Source: Lachnospiraceae bacterium
GTDB taxonomy: Bacteria > Bacillota > Clostridia > Lachnospirales > Lachnospiraceae
Direction: 5' to 3'
Assembly: GCA_902363675.1 (NCBI GenBank)
Contig: CABJAV010000002.1
Span: 1,583 to 65,582 of the forward strand
Length of the DNA stretch: 64,000 nucleotides
Shown here: positions 45,601-53,202 of the stretch, in pieces
Position numbering within the stretch: the stretch's first letter is position 1
How the letters are laid out: the number at the start of each line of letters is the position of its first letter
Notes under the pieces: generated by a model
What the model was told of the DNA's origin: nothing
Database searches by the model: none
The model's input: only the letters and a program-made list of their open reading frames with translations
Program-made: the position numbers and the translations under genes

Positions 45601-47031
45601 AAGGACTATGTGGGCGTGGTAGCGTTTGATGACACTTATTCATGGGTTGTTCCGATTACCAAAGCAGAAGACAAAGACGGAATTAAAGAAAAGATTGAAA
45701 CGATTCCGGAAGGTGGCGGAACAACAATCAAACCGGCGGTCAAAGCAGCAGTGGAAGCAGTGAAAGATTGTGATGCAGAAATCAAGCATGTTGTTCTTCT
45801 GACGGATGGTCAGGGAGAAACTACAAATTTTATGGATGTCATGGGACCATGCAAGCAGTCGGGAATTACGTTATCTACGGTAGCTGTGGGCGCAGACTCG
45901 GACACTTCTTTATTGGAAAAACTCGCAGAGGGTTGTGGCGGAAGATATTATTATTCGGATATTTCCACCGACATTCCAAAAATTTTTGCAAGAGAAGTAT
46001 TCTTAAGCGGAGAGACGTATCTGCAGAATGGCACATTTACACTTTCCGTAAACAGCAGCAATGCTGTCACAAGAGGTCTTTTTGCAGATGGATGGCCACA
46101 GATCAGCGGATATGTCAGCGCTACACCAAAGAGCAATGCGAATGTCCTGCTTGCTTCCGATAAAGATGATCCGGTTCTTTCTGTTATGCAGTATGGTCTG
46201 GGCCATACGGTTGCATGGAATACCGATGTCACAAACAAATGGACGAAAGCATATGCGGGGGCTGAGGATTATGTGCAGCTGTGGAAGCGCATTGTGGATT
46301 ACAGTGTGGGAAATACATCAGAGGGAGATACCATAGATGTATCGACTGCAAACGGCACAACAACCGTGACCTATCACGCCAGTGAATATAACGAGAAAAC
46401 CAAAGTGGAGGCGGTATATACCGATCCGGATGGCAAGACGCAGACTGCAAAGCTGCAGGGCAGTGCACCGGGCGTGTACGAGGCAAAAATCGATACGGAC
46501 ATGACAGGAATTTACAACCTGAGTGTGCGTCGTATGAACAAAGATACGGTTGAAAACGCATTGACAGCGGCGGCGGTCGTGCAATATTCCGATGAATATA
46601 AGTTTGCACTGACCAATGAAAAATTTAAAGCATTTGTAAAGCAATATGGAAAAACCATTACAGCAAATGATTCGCTGTGGAAGAAACTGAAAGCTTCCGC
46701 AAAGGCGAAATATGATCTGACCCGGTGGCTTTTGATCCTTGCCATTTTGTGGTTTGTACTGGATGTGGCATTCCGCCGTTTCTCGTTCGTACCGACAGAT
46801 ACGAAGTTGTATGCGTTTATAAAAAAGCACTGGACGCAGAAAAAGAACAGGGCTATACTTTCTACGAAGACAAAGGATGTGCCAAAAACCGAACAGCCAT
46901 CCGAAGAAGAGATACCGCAACAGAAAAAGGAAAAGTTAAAGAAAGCGCCGAAGGAGAAGAAAAAGAAAACCAAAGAACAACAGTTGGATACTTCGGCACT
47001 GCTTAAGAAAAAAGAACAGCGGCATCAGTAG
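42592..47031 (+). CDS. Giant BatA-like protein with three VWA regions and a GATase-like domain
   Basis: 1479 residues. Two N-terminal helices of the BatA type (about 6-25 and 57-77) precede VWA 1 with an intact MIDAS (DTSGSM, residue 95). Two helices follow near 565-610. VWA 2 has a degenerate MIDAS (DLSKS, residue 630). A GATase1-like domain spans about 850-960 (KILVVSGMDEDSSNYEKLL ... GLICCGGEESFALGGY). VWA 3 has DHSGSM at residue 971. A last helix (about 1378-1398) leads into a Lys-rich cytosolic tail. It starts inside the DUF58 gene. Presumably the large extracytoplasmic effector or scaffold of the MoxR system. Confidence 0.88.
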   Translation: MIFESLWPLAFVLAVPIIIVLYLLVPKGKEYKISSNLLWKKLYQNQQSKTFLEKFIHNLLMYLQIVIILLLVLALMSPYIRKGGTGSGNVVYVLDTSGSMQHENADGETRLAQAVAEIKSDIASSDNGKFSIITNDGTGSNLLAVASSDKKSLYRLLDQTKATDTAGDLKDAVSAVQTLVTDAEGKKKNDVIVMTDGVGAADTKELTSLFSAQIRVMGEVTSNVSNDFLSYAKSEKGYDIAAGFTNYSDSKATLEVSLYEKKNVISVRQISIDAGESYTCLFEDVDWNGKPLHTEAANIAFEGSNAKDSLKADNECYAIAESANAVSAVLVGKGNTYIEKAYQAVTSQTLPKSEKESDLDVKKDTVCIYDADTSAKQNPAVNRLVFADGQATGTKKKVSLTVSDTELTCGISEFAIGVNETYTYDVPSWGTGFLWAGDACAGYYGQKDGVRVVVVGFDIRESDFALAAEFPVFMSNTLSYLSDSSLLAQSQYEAGEKVQFHPQADFDVSTLATDTTYAGLYTVKADKKEESYVVHFATDTQSDGRITAEDAGVKSASQKVIVKKQLRNVILVLIIILLVLEWIVYVRQMRYRGKFYLIVRIMTALFVVLALFGFSVNKRNAENTTIFLVDLSKSNAQNAEAMDADLKKMIAKMPKDNQYGIVAFGKNSLVEQFVSEEKNFSGMMSAVDETATNLEDAVSRGLSMIPENAAGRLVILTDGKETKGNIESTASALVSKKVELLSILYDVSVGKDTYIENVQMPGYLYAGDSYSMTVNVQSNYDIDARLQVLRGSMMESETKVHLNKGANSFVLKQKVSGESAESFTVRVVAKGDTCKENNDYYAYAAIHSVPKILVVSGMDEDSSNYEKLLRAAGCNFQTVSAINAPESLNDMLAYKSIVLDNVFRTDLPQKFLDNLDTYVKDYGCGLICCGGEESFALGGYRDTELETLLPVDMEPRGTNESPSMAMVMVIDHSGSMSEIVDDGETNLDLAVAAAENAVTELRNKDYVGVVAFDDTYSWVVPITKAEDKDGIKEKIETIPEGGGTTIKPAVKAAVEAVKDCDAEIKHVVLLTDGQGETTNFMDVMGPCKQSGITLSTVAVGADSDTSLLEKLAEGCGGRYYYSDISTDIPKIFAREVFLSGETYLQNGTFTLSVNSSNAVTRGLFADGWPQISGYVSATPKSNANVLLASDKDDPVLSVMQYGLGHTVAWNTDVTNKWTKAYAGAEDYVQLWKRIVDYSVGNTSEGDTIDVSTANGTTTVTYHASEYNEKTKVEAVYTDPDGKTQTAKLQGSAPGVYEAKIDTDMTGIYNLSVRRMNKDTVENALTAAAVVQYSDEYKFALTNEKFKAFVKQYGKTITANDSLWKKLKASAKAKYDLTRWLLILAILWFVLDVAFRRFSFVPTDTKLYAFIKKHWTQKKNRAILSTKTKDVPKTEQPSEEEIPQQKKEKLKKAPKEKKKKTKEQQLDTSALLKKKEQRHQ

Positions 47032-47042
47032 GAGTGAACAAA

Positions 47043-48788
47043 ATGCAGACAGCAAGAGATTTACAGAACCAGTTAAGAAATATCGATCACAAAAGCTACC
47101 CGGCTTATAAAGGACTGCGGGGCAGCTATCAGTTCGAAGGCTATGAACTTCATATCGATCATGTGCAGGGAGATCCGTTTGCGGCTCCCTCACATGTGCG
47201 TATAGAGGTTCCGCTGCGGGATGCGAAGTTTCCGGAATGGAGCACAAAAGATAACCTGACAAAGACGGCTCTGGCAGATGAACTGACCAGACAGTTTGAG
47301 CGTCAGGTCGCACACTATACATTTAAAGCGAAGGGTTCCGGAAAAAGCGGATTACTTTCGGTTACACGATGCGGACAGGAAGTGTTAAAACGGACTGCAT
47401 GTGAGATTGGAGAAAAACATCTGATCGCACGTTTTTCGGTCGGATTTCCGGCAAATGGAAGAACCATCAACGCCCGGGAGCTGGAAAAGATCCTGTTTGA
47501 TTATCTTCCGGCCTGTGTGCAGCAGTCGTTCTATTTTAAAAATTTAAGTGAAGAACGCTTGCATAAAGTGATTGCGCTCGCAGAAGATCAGGAGGCAATC
47601 CGCAGCCAATTGAAAGAAAAACATCTGGTAGCATTTGTTGCAGATGGATCTATTCTGCCGCGTGAGAGCGGAATTTCTTCCAGACCAATGAGAGATTCGG
47701 TCGCATTTTCATCGCCGGACAGTCTGCGGGTATCCATGGAACTTCCGCATAAGGGAACCATCACGGGAATGGGAATTCCGGAAGGGATCACATTGATCGT
47801 GGGTGGTGGATATCACGGAAAGTCCACACTTTTACAGGCGTTGGAACTTGGGGTGTACAATCATATTGCAGGGGATGGAAGAGAGTATGTCATCACCGAT
47901 GATACCGCAGTAAAACTTCGTGCAGAGGACGGTCGTTTCATCAAAGATGCAGACATTTCCATGTTTATCAATGATCTGCCAAACAAAAAAGATACCCATC
48001 GTTTTTCGACGGAAGATGCTAGTGGAAGCACTTCACAGGCGGCTGGGATTGTCGAGGCGATGGAAGCGGGAAGTCATGTATTTTTGCTGGATGAAGATAC
48101 CTCAGCCACCAATTTTATGCTGCGGGATGCTCTGATGCAGCAGGTGGTCAGCCCGGACAAAGAACCGATCACGCCGTTTTTATCGCGGGCAGGAGAACTG
48201 TATGAGAAGGAAGGTATCTCAACCATTCTTGTAGCGGGAAGTTCCGGTGCTTTTTTTCATATTGCGGATACCGTGATACAGATGGACAATTATGTGCCTT
48301 TGGATATTACGGACAAGGCAAAAACATTATGTGCCAAATTCCCGGTAGAAGCAGAAAAAGCAAAACCGTATGTCCGCCCGGAGAGTGTACGCATTATGAC
48401 AAAGGATCCAAACGGAGCAAAGCCAAAGCGGGATTACCGCACAGGTGCGGTCAAAGGTACACCGGAGCGTCTGAAAGTAAAGCTTCTGGGAAAAGATGGA
48501 TTTGCACTTGGCCGGCAGAATGTCGATCTGCGCTATGTGGAGCAGCTGGTGGACAGCGAGCAGACGGCAGCTTTGGGCATGTTATTAAAATATGCCGTGG
48601 AAAAAATGATCGACGGAAAGAAGACAATCCCGGAAATTGTTTCGTATTTGCAGAAACAATTGGAAACAAAAGGTCTTTCTTTGCTGACGGAGGATATATT
48701 CCATGTGGATATGCGATTCCGCGCGTGCAGGAAATCTATGCATGTTTTAACCGTTACCGCAGAGCATAAGGCTTTGGATAATGGTTGA
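47043..48788 (+). CDS. Predicted ATPase of the ABC class (PF09818)
   Basis: 581 residues, soluble. Walker A is GGGYHGKSTLLQALELGVYNHI (about residues 256-277). Signature-like SGSTSQAAGIVEAMEAGS and Walker B VFLLDEDTSATNFM follow, then VAGSSGAFFHIADTVIQMDNY. These match the PF09818 family (COG3044), a stand-alone ABC-type ATPase lacking a membrane partner and probably acting on nucleic acid or translation components. ATG 47043 was preferred to GTG 47034 because TAGGAG lies too close to the GTG. Twelve bases separate it from the giant VWA gene, so it is probably co-transcribed. Confidence 0.88.
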   Translation: MQTARDLQNQLRNIDHKSYPAYKGLRGSYQFEGYELHIDHVQGDPFAAPSHVRIEVPLRDAKFPEWSTKDNLTKTALADELTRQFERQVAHYTFKAKGSGKSGLLSVTRCGQEVLKRTACEIGEKHLIARFSVGFPANGRTINARELEKILFDYLPACVQQSFYFKNLSEERLHKVIALAEDQEAIRSQLKEKHLVAFVADGSILPRESGISSRPMRDSVAFSSPDSLRVSMELPHKGTITGMGIPEGITLIVGGGYHGKSTLLQALELGVYNHIAGDGREYVITDDTAVKLRAEDGRFIKDADISMFINDLPNKKDTHRFSTEDASGSTSQAAGIVEAMEAGSHVFLLDEDTSATNFMLRDALMQQVVSPDKEPITPFLSRAGELYEKEGISTILVAGSSGAFFHIADTVIQMDNYVPLDITDKAKTLCAKFPVEAEKAKPYVRPESVRIMTKDPNGAKPKRDYRTGAVKGTPERLKVKLLGKDGFALGRQNVDLRYVEQLVDSEQTAALGMLLKYAVEKMIDGKKTIPEIVSYLQKQLETKGLSLLTEDIFHVDMRFRACRKSMHVLTVTAEHKALDNG

Positions 48789-49103
48789 CTTTCCCATGGG
48801 GATGTGGTACGATTTTTAAGGTTTAAAGCAAAGAACAGAGATAGTACAGATTTAAGACATGCAGAGAGAAGCCGGCAGGTGCGAGGCTTTTGTACGAGAA
48901 TCTGGAACCAGTCTGGGAGCTGCAGGATGAAGACAGAGTGTTTGTTTTGGAATCTGGAGAAATTCTGCCGGAGGTCACCGTTATCAGAGACAGCGTAAGT
49001 GGCTGCTTACGGATGAGTGCAGGCAAGGCCTGAATTTTAGGTGGTAACACGGATTTATATTCGCCCTAAACAATACAGAGATTGTATTGTTTGGGGCTTT
49101 TTT
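48785..49103 (+). promoter_or_regulatory. T-box leader of proS with promoter (specifier CCA, proline)
   Basis: The promoter is TTGACT (48785-48790), 17 bp, TACGAT (48808-48813). Stem I carries AGTA in the S-turn (48843-48846) and a distal GCCGGCAGGTGCGAGGC element. AGATTT pairs with GAATCT, followed by GGAA and the specifier CCA at 48908-48910, a proline codon. The T-box sequence AGGTGGTAACACGG is at 49039-49052. The terminator is 49063-49097 (15-bp arms, one G-U) plus six T. Uncharged tRNA-Pro would favour the antiterminator and turn on proS. This occupies nearly the whole gap from 48789 to 49145. Confidence 0.92.
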
Positions 49104-49145
49104 AAACCAATTTTATAAGTAAAATAATAAAAGATGGAGGTTCAC

Positions 49146-50888
49146 ATGAAAGTATCAAAATTAGTAGGATTACGATTCAAGGAAAAGCCAGCCGACTGTG
49201 TCATTGACAGTCATGCACTGATGGTCAGAGGCGGATATATAAAATATGTGGGAAATGGTATCTATTCTGAATTCCCGACATTAAAGAAAATTACATCCAA
49301 GATCGAAGCAATCATCCGTAAAGAAATGAATGCAATTGATGGACAGGAAGTATTATTCCCGGTTGTTATGCCGGCAGATCTGTGGGAAGAGTCCGGTCGT
49401 TATGAGAGCGTCGGAAGTGAGCTCGTACGTTTGAGAGACCGTAACGATTCCAAGCTGGTTCTTGGAATGACACATGAGGAAGCTGCTGTACAGCTTGTTC
49501 GTGAGTATGGACAGTCCTACAACAAATATCCATTTATGATCTATCAGTTTCAGAGAAAATTCCGTGATGAGGCAAGACCGAGAGCCGGTCTGATCCGTGT
49601 GCGTGAGTTTACCATGAAGGATGCTTATTCTTTCCACACATCGCAGGAAGACCTGGAGAAATATTATGATGTATGTTACCATGCATACAATCGTATTTTT
49701 GAGAAGTGTGGTATTCCGGAGGTCGTAACAGTTGCATCTGATTCCGGTATGATGGGTGGAAATGTATCACATGAATACATGCTTTTAACTCCGGTAGGAG
49801 AGGATTCTATTGTGCTTTGTACTTCCTGCGATTACCGTGCAAATATGGAAGCAGCAGAGAATAAAGTGACAAACGAAAGCAAAGGAAACTTAGAAGAGTT
49901 ACAGTGCGTGGAGACACCAAACTGTAAGACAATCGATGAGGTCTGTGCATTCTTAAAATCCGGTGTGAAATCTTCATGCAAGGCGGTTGTATACCAGAAA
50001 AATGCGGATGACAGTTTTGTAGTTGCATTTGTACGTGGAGACTACGAAGTAAATGAGACAAAGCTGCGTAACCTTGTCGGCGAGGATATTCATCCGGCTG
50101 AGATTACAGCAGATGATCCATTGGTAGCCGGTTATATCGGACCTTATGGTATTTCTGATCAGGTTACTGTATACTGCGATATTTCCCTCAAGGGAATTGA
50201 CAGCATGGTAGCAGGTGCAAACAAAGAAGGATACCATTATACAGGACTGAATCTGGAAAGAGATCTGGGAGAAGTTGCATACTATGATATTTCCAAGGTA
50301 CAGGAAGGAAGCACATGTCCTTGCTGTGGCAAGCCAACCATTACGATCAAGAGAGGTATCGAGGTGGGTAATATCTTCCAGCTTGGAACCAAGTATACCA
50401 AGTCCATGCATATGCAGTACACCGATGAGAATGGTGAATTACAGACACCAATTATGGGATGCTATGGTATCGGTGTGGGACGTATGGCCGCATCAATCTG
50501 TGAGGCGCACCATGATGAGTATGGTCCGATCTGGCCAATCTCTATTGCACCATGGGAAGTGGAAATCTGCTGTCTGCGTGTGGATGATGAAGAGACTAAG
50601 GCCGTTGCGGATAATCTCTACAAAGACCTGTTAAATGCAGATGTGGATGTACTCTATGATGATCGTCATGAGCGTCCGGGTGCCATGTTCTCAGATGCAG
50701 ATCTGATCGGTGCACCAATCCGTGTGGTTGTCAGTCCACGTAACTTAAAAGAGTCTGCAGTGGAAATCACAACAAGAGACAAGTCCGTAAAGGAAATGGT
50801 TCCGGTTACGGAAGCACTCGAGTTTGTGAAGAACTTAAGAGCAGAAATGTTTGCTGCAATCGAAGCAAAAGTAGAGCCGTATAAGTAA
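49146..50888 (+). CDS. proS: Prolyl-tRNA synthetase (bacterial type)
   Basis: 580 residues, the long bacterial form with the INS editing domain. Class II motif 1 lies near GQEVLFPVVMPADLWEESGR. Motif 2 is FRDEARPRAGLIRVREFTMKDAYSFH (about residues 139-164). The editing insert spans about 230-390, and motif 3 is GIGVGRMAASICEAHHDEYGP (about 440-460). The anticodon-binding domain at the end contains VDVLYDDRHERPGAMFSDADLIG. ATG 49146 follows GATGGAGG. It charges tRNA-Pro and is controlled by the proline T-box leader. Confidence 0.97.
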   Translation: MKVSKLVGLRFKEKPADCVIDSHALMVRGGYIKYVGNGIYSEFPTLKKITSKIEAIIRKEMNAIDGQEVLFPVVMPADLWEESGRYESVGSELVRLRDRNDSKLVLGMTHEEAAVQLVREYGQSYNKYPFMIYQFQRKFRDEARPRAGLIRVREFTMKDAYSFHTSQEDLEKYYDVCYHAYNRIFEKCGIPEVVTVASDSGMMGGNVSHEYMLLTPVGEDSIVLCTSCDYRANMEAAENKVTNESKGNLEELQCVETPNCKTIDEVCAFLKSGVKSSCKAVVYQKNADDSFVVAFVRGDYEVNETKLRNLVGEDIHPAEITADDPLVAGYIGPYGISDQVTVYCDISLKGIDSMVAGANKEGYHYTGLNLERDLGEVAYYDISKVQEGSTCPCCGKPTITIKRGIEVGNIFQLGTKYTKSMHMQYTDENGELQTPIMGCYGIGVGRMAASICEAHHDEYGPIWPISIAPWEVEICCLRVDDEETKAVADNLYKDLLNADVDVLYDDRHERPGAMFSDADLIGAPIRVVVSPRNLKESAVEITTRDKSVKEMVPVTEALEFVKNLRAEMFAAIEAKVEPYK

Positions 50889-50910
50889 TAATTGTGTCAG
50901 AAAAAGAAAA

Positions 50911-50946
50911 ACGTGGAAATCGCAATTGTGATTTCCACGTTTTTTT
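50911..50946. terminator. Terminator between proS and the convergent flavodiiron gene
   Basis: ACGTGGAAATC / GATTTCCACGT with an 8-nt loop and six T on the + strand. On the minus strand the hairpin is followed by TTTTTCTTTTT, so it serves both directions. Confidence 0.92.
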
Positions 50947-50962
50947 GTAAATGTAAAGATTA

Positions 50963-52126
50963 TTATTTTAACAACTCATCAGCCAAAGCATTCATTGCAG
51001 CAACATCAGCATCTTTCATGGTAGATTTGATGGAGACAACGGTGTCACATATGGTGAGATCTTTCATGGTATCGAGGATGGCTTTCATGCTCTTTGCAGC
51101 AACCGGCGCCCAGGAACCATTCTCAATGATTCCGACTTTACGTTTCTGGTATGCTTTATGTCCGAGACGGTTTAAGAAATCTTCCATCGGAGGGAATACA
51201 CCGCCGTCGTAGCTTGCAGCAGCAATGACAAGTTTGCTGTAACGGAAAGCATCTTCGATGGCCTCTGCCATATCATCTCTGGTCAGATCAGTAAAAGCGA
51301 CTTTTACGCCTTTTCCTTTTAAGATCTCTACCATTTTTTCTGCAGCTTTCTTTGTGTTTCCATGGATGGAAGCACAGGCAACAAGAACACCTTCGTCTTC
51401 CGGTTCATAGCTGCTCCAGGTCATATATTTTCCAATGTAGTAACCTAAGTTCTCTTTTAAAATCGGTCCGTGCAATGGGCAGATTGTCTGAATATCAAGG
51501 GTAGCAGCTTTCTTTAACAGTGCCTGTACAGGAGCGCCGTATTTACCTACAATATTGAAATAGTATCTTCTTGCCTCGCATGCCCAGTCCTCGTCAGCGG
51601 AGAGTGCACCGAATTTACCGAAGCCATCGGCAGAGAAAAGTACTTTCTCAGTTGTCTCGTATTCCACCATAACTTCCGGCCAGTGAACCATTGGAGCCAT
51701 GAAGAATTTTAAAGTATGTGATCCTAAAGATAATTCTTCGCCTTCGGCAACGGCCATGCAGCGGCTGTCAAGATCGGCGATATCGAAAAACTGTGGAAGC
51801 ATCGCTTTGGCTTTGGCGCTCAGTACTAATTTGGCCTGTGGGTACTTCTCAGCCAGCATCTGGATATTGGCAGCGTGGTCAGGCTCTAAGTGGGAAATGA
51901 CGATGTAATCTACGGTTCTTCCATTTAATGTGTTGGTTAAATTGGAAAACCATTCGTCAGTTTTTCTTGCATCGACCGTATCCATAACGGCAACTTTCTC
52001 ATCAAGAATGACGTAAGAATTGTAAGACACACCGTTTGGTACGATATATTGGCTCTCGAATAAGTCGAGTGTTGTATCATCCACACCGATGTATTTGATA
52101 GAATCGGAAATAGTAACGTTACTCAT
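50963..52126 (-). CDS. Flavodiiron protein (FprA family)
   Basis: 387 residues. The N-terminal metallo-beta-lactamase-like domain holds the di-iron site: H79-x-E81-x-D83-H84 (HLEPDH), H148, D167 and H219 (PLHGP). The C-terminal flavodoxin domain binds FMN (ASIHGNTKKAAEKM, AAASYDGGVFPPM). It reduces O2 to water or NO to N2O in the cytosol and protects strict anaerobes. The minus-strand ATG at 52126 follows AGGAGG; the frame is open further upstream but lacks a site. No rubredoxin domain or neighbouring rubredoxin is present, so the electron donor is encoded elsewhere. Confidence 0.95.
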   Translation of the reverse strand: MSNVTISDSIKYIGVDDTTLDLFESQYIVPNGVSYNSYVILDEKVAVMDTVDARKTDEWFSNLTNTLNGRTVDYIVISHLEPDHAANIQMLAEKYPQAKLVLSAKAKAMLPQFFDIADLDSRCMAVAEGEELSLGSHTLKFFMAPMVHWPEVMVEYETTEKVLFSADGFGKFGALSADEDWACEARRYYFNIVGKYGAPVQALLKKAATLDIQTICPLHGPILKENLGYYIGKYMTWSSYEPEDEGVLVACASIHGNTKKAAEKMVEILKGKGVKVAFTDLTRDDMAEAIEDAFRYSKLVIAAASYDGGVFPPMEDFLNRLGHKAYQKRKVGIIENGSWAPVAAKSMKAILDTMKDLTICDTVVSIKSTMKDADVAAMNALADELLK

Positions 52127-52163
52127 TGTGTTATCCTCCTGTTGTAATTTATAATGTGCGTTT

Positions 52164-52192
52164 ATTCTAACATGTTTGTGGAAAGGATTCAA
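52164..52192 (-). promoter_or_regulatory. Promoter of the flavodiiron gene
   Basis: On the minus strand TTGAAT (52187-52192), 17 bp, TAGAAT (52164-52169), about 38 bp upstream of the start codon. Confidence 0.6.
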
Positions 52193-52314
52193 CTTTACCT
52201 GCGCAAAATAAAAGAGAATTCTTGCCTGTATTTCGAAGGCATGTTACAGTATATATATCGTGCAGAAAATGCAGGGCGAATGAATTATAGAAGTTAGAAA
52301 CAGGAGTAACAGAC

Positions 52315-53130
52315 ATGGTAGATCAGAATACATTTACAGAGACCATACGTGAAGTCGCAGAAATTATCAGGACGAGCGCAGAACCGATGTCCCGGGAAGA
52401 GATTCTGGGTTATTTTAAAGATATGGAACTGAATACAGAACAGGAAAATATGGTGTTGGAATTTCTGCTGACACCACACGAGGAACCAGAAGAGGAAGAA
52501 ACAGAAGAATCCAAGGTGGATGAGGCAGCAGAAAAGGAAGAAGAGGAAGCGGAAGCGGAAGATGCGCAGACCGGAAAGAATGATGAACCAGAGGATATTT
52601 TGCCGGATTCCCCAATGTTTCAGATGTATCTGGAAGAACTGAAAGATCTGCCGGAATACAGCGAAAAAGAGCAGATTGCAATGTATCAGGCGCTTCTTGC
52701 AGGGGATGAATCCATGGTACGCAAAATATCGGACAGCTGGATGAAAAATGTTCTTACCATGGCAAAGAATCTGGCGCTTTCTTCGGAAGGATTCGAGGAT
52801 GTAGTGCAGGAAGGCAATATGGCATTGTTTCTGAAATTGTCGGATCTGTGCGGTTCCAAAGAAAAATGTGATGTAGAGGCGGAACTTGAGCAGGCAATTG
52901 AGGAAGCCATGAAAGCAAGTATCCGTGAGATGGCAGGCGAGGATGACAGTGAAAATGCTATTCTTGGAAAAGTATCACTGGTCAATGAGGCAAAGAATTA
53001 TCTTGCAAAAGAGAAGGGAAGTGAACCTTCCATGCAGGAAGTGGGTGAATATACAAAAATGTCACAGGAAGAACTTGCTGATATTTTTGAACTGATTAAG
53101 AAAGCGGATGTCAAGAAGCAGGGTAAATAA
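52315..53130 (+). CDS. Degenerate sigma-70-like protein without a DNA-recognition module
   Basis: 271 residues. A short helical domain reminiscent of sigma region 1.1 (about 1-55) leads into a Glu-rich linker (about 56-92). A clear region 1.2/2.1-2.2 copy follows (DSPMFQMYLEELKDLPEYSEKEQIAMYQALLAGDES... and EDVVQEGNMALFLKLSDL). Where region 2.3-2.4 would carry the Tyr/Trp/Arg residues that melt and read the -10, this protein has acidic helices (DVEAELEQAIEEAMKASIREMAGED). A region 3-like helix (LVNEAKNYLAKEKGSEPSMQEVGEYTKMSQEELADIFEL) ends it, and region 4 is missing. It could bind core RNA polymerase as a modulator. Confidence 0.75.
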   Translation: MVDQNTFTETIREVAEIIRTSAEPMSREEILGYFKDMELNTEQENMVLEFLLTPHEEPEEEETEESKVDEAAEKEEEEAEAEDAQTGKNDEPEDILPDSPMFQMYLEELKDLPEYSEKEQIAMYQALLAGDESMVRKISDSWMKNVLTMAKNLALSSEGFEDVVQEGNMALFLKLSDLCGSKEKCDVEAELEQAIEEAMKASIREMAGEDDSENAILGKVSLVNEAKNYLAKEKGSEPSMQEVGEYTKMSQEELADIFELIKKADVKKQGK

Positions 53131-53202
53131 GTTTGACAATTTCCTTTCTTATGTATAGAATAATGCGTAGCGTAGATTGGACTGAGAAAAGGAGACCATA
53201 CG

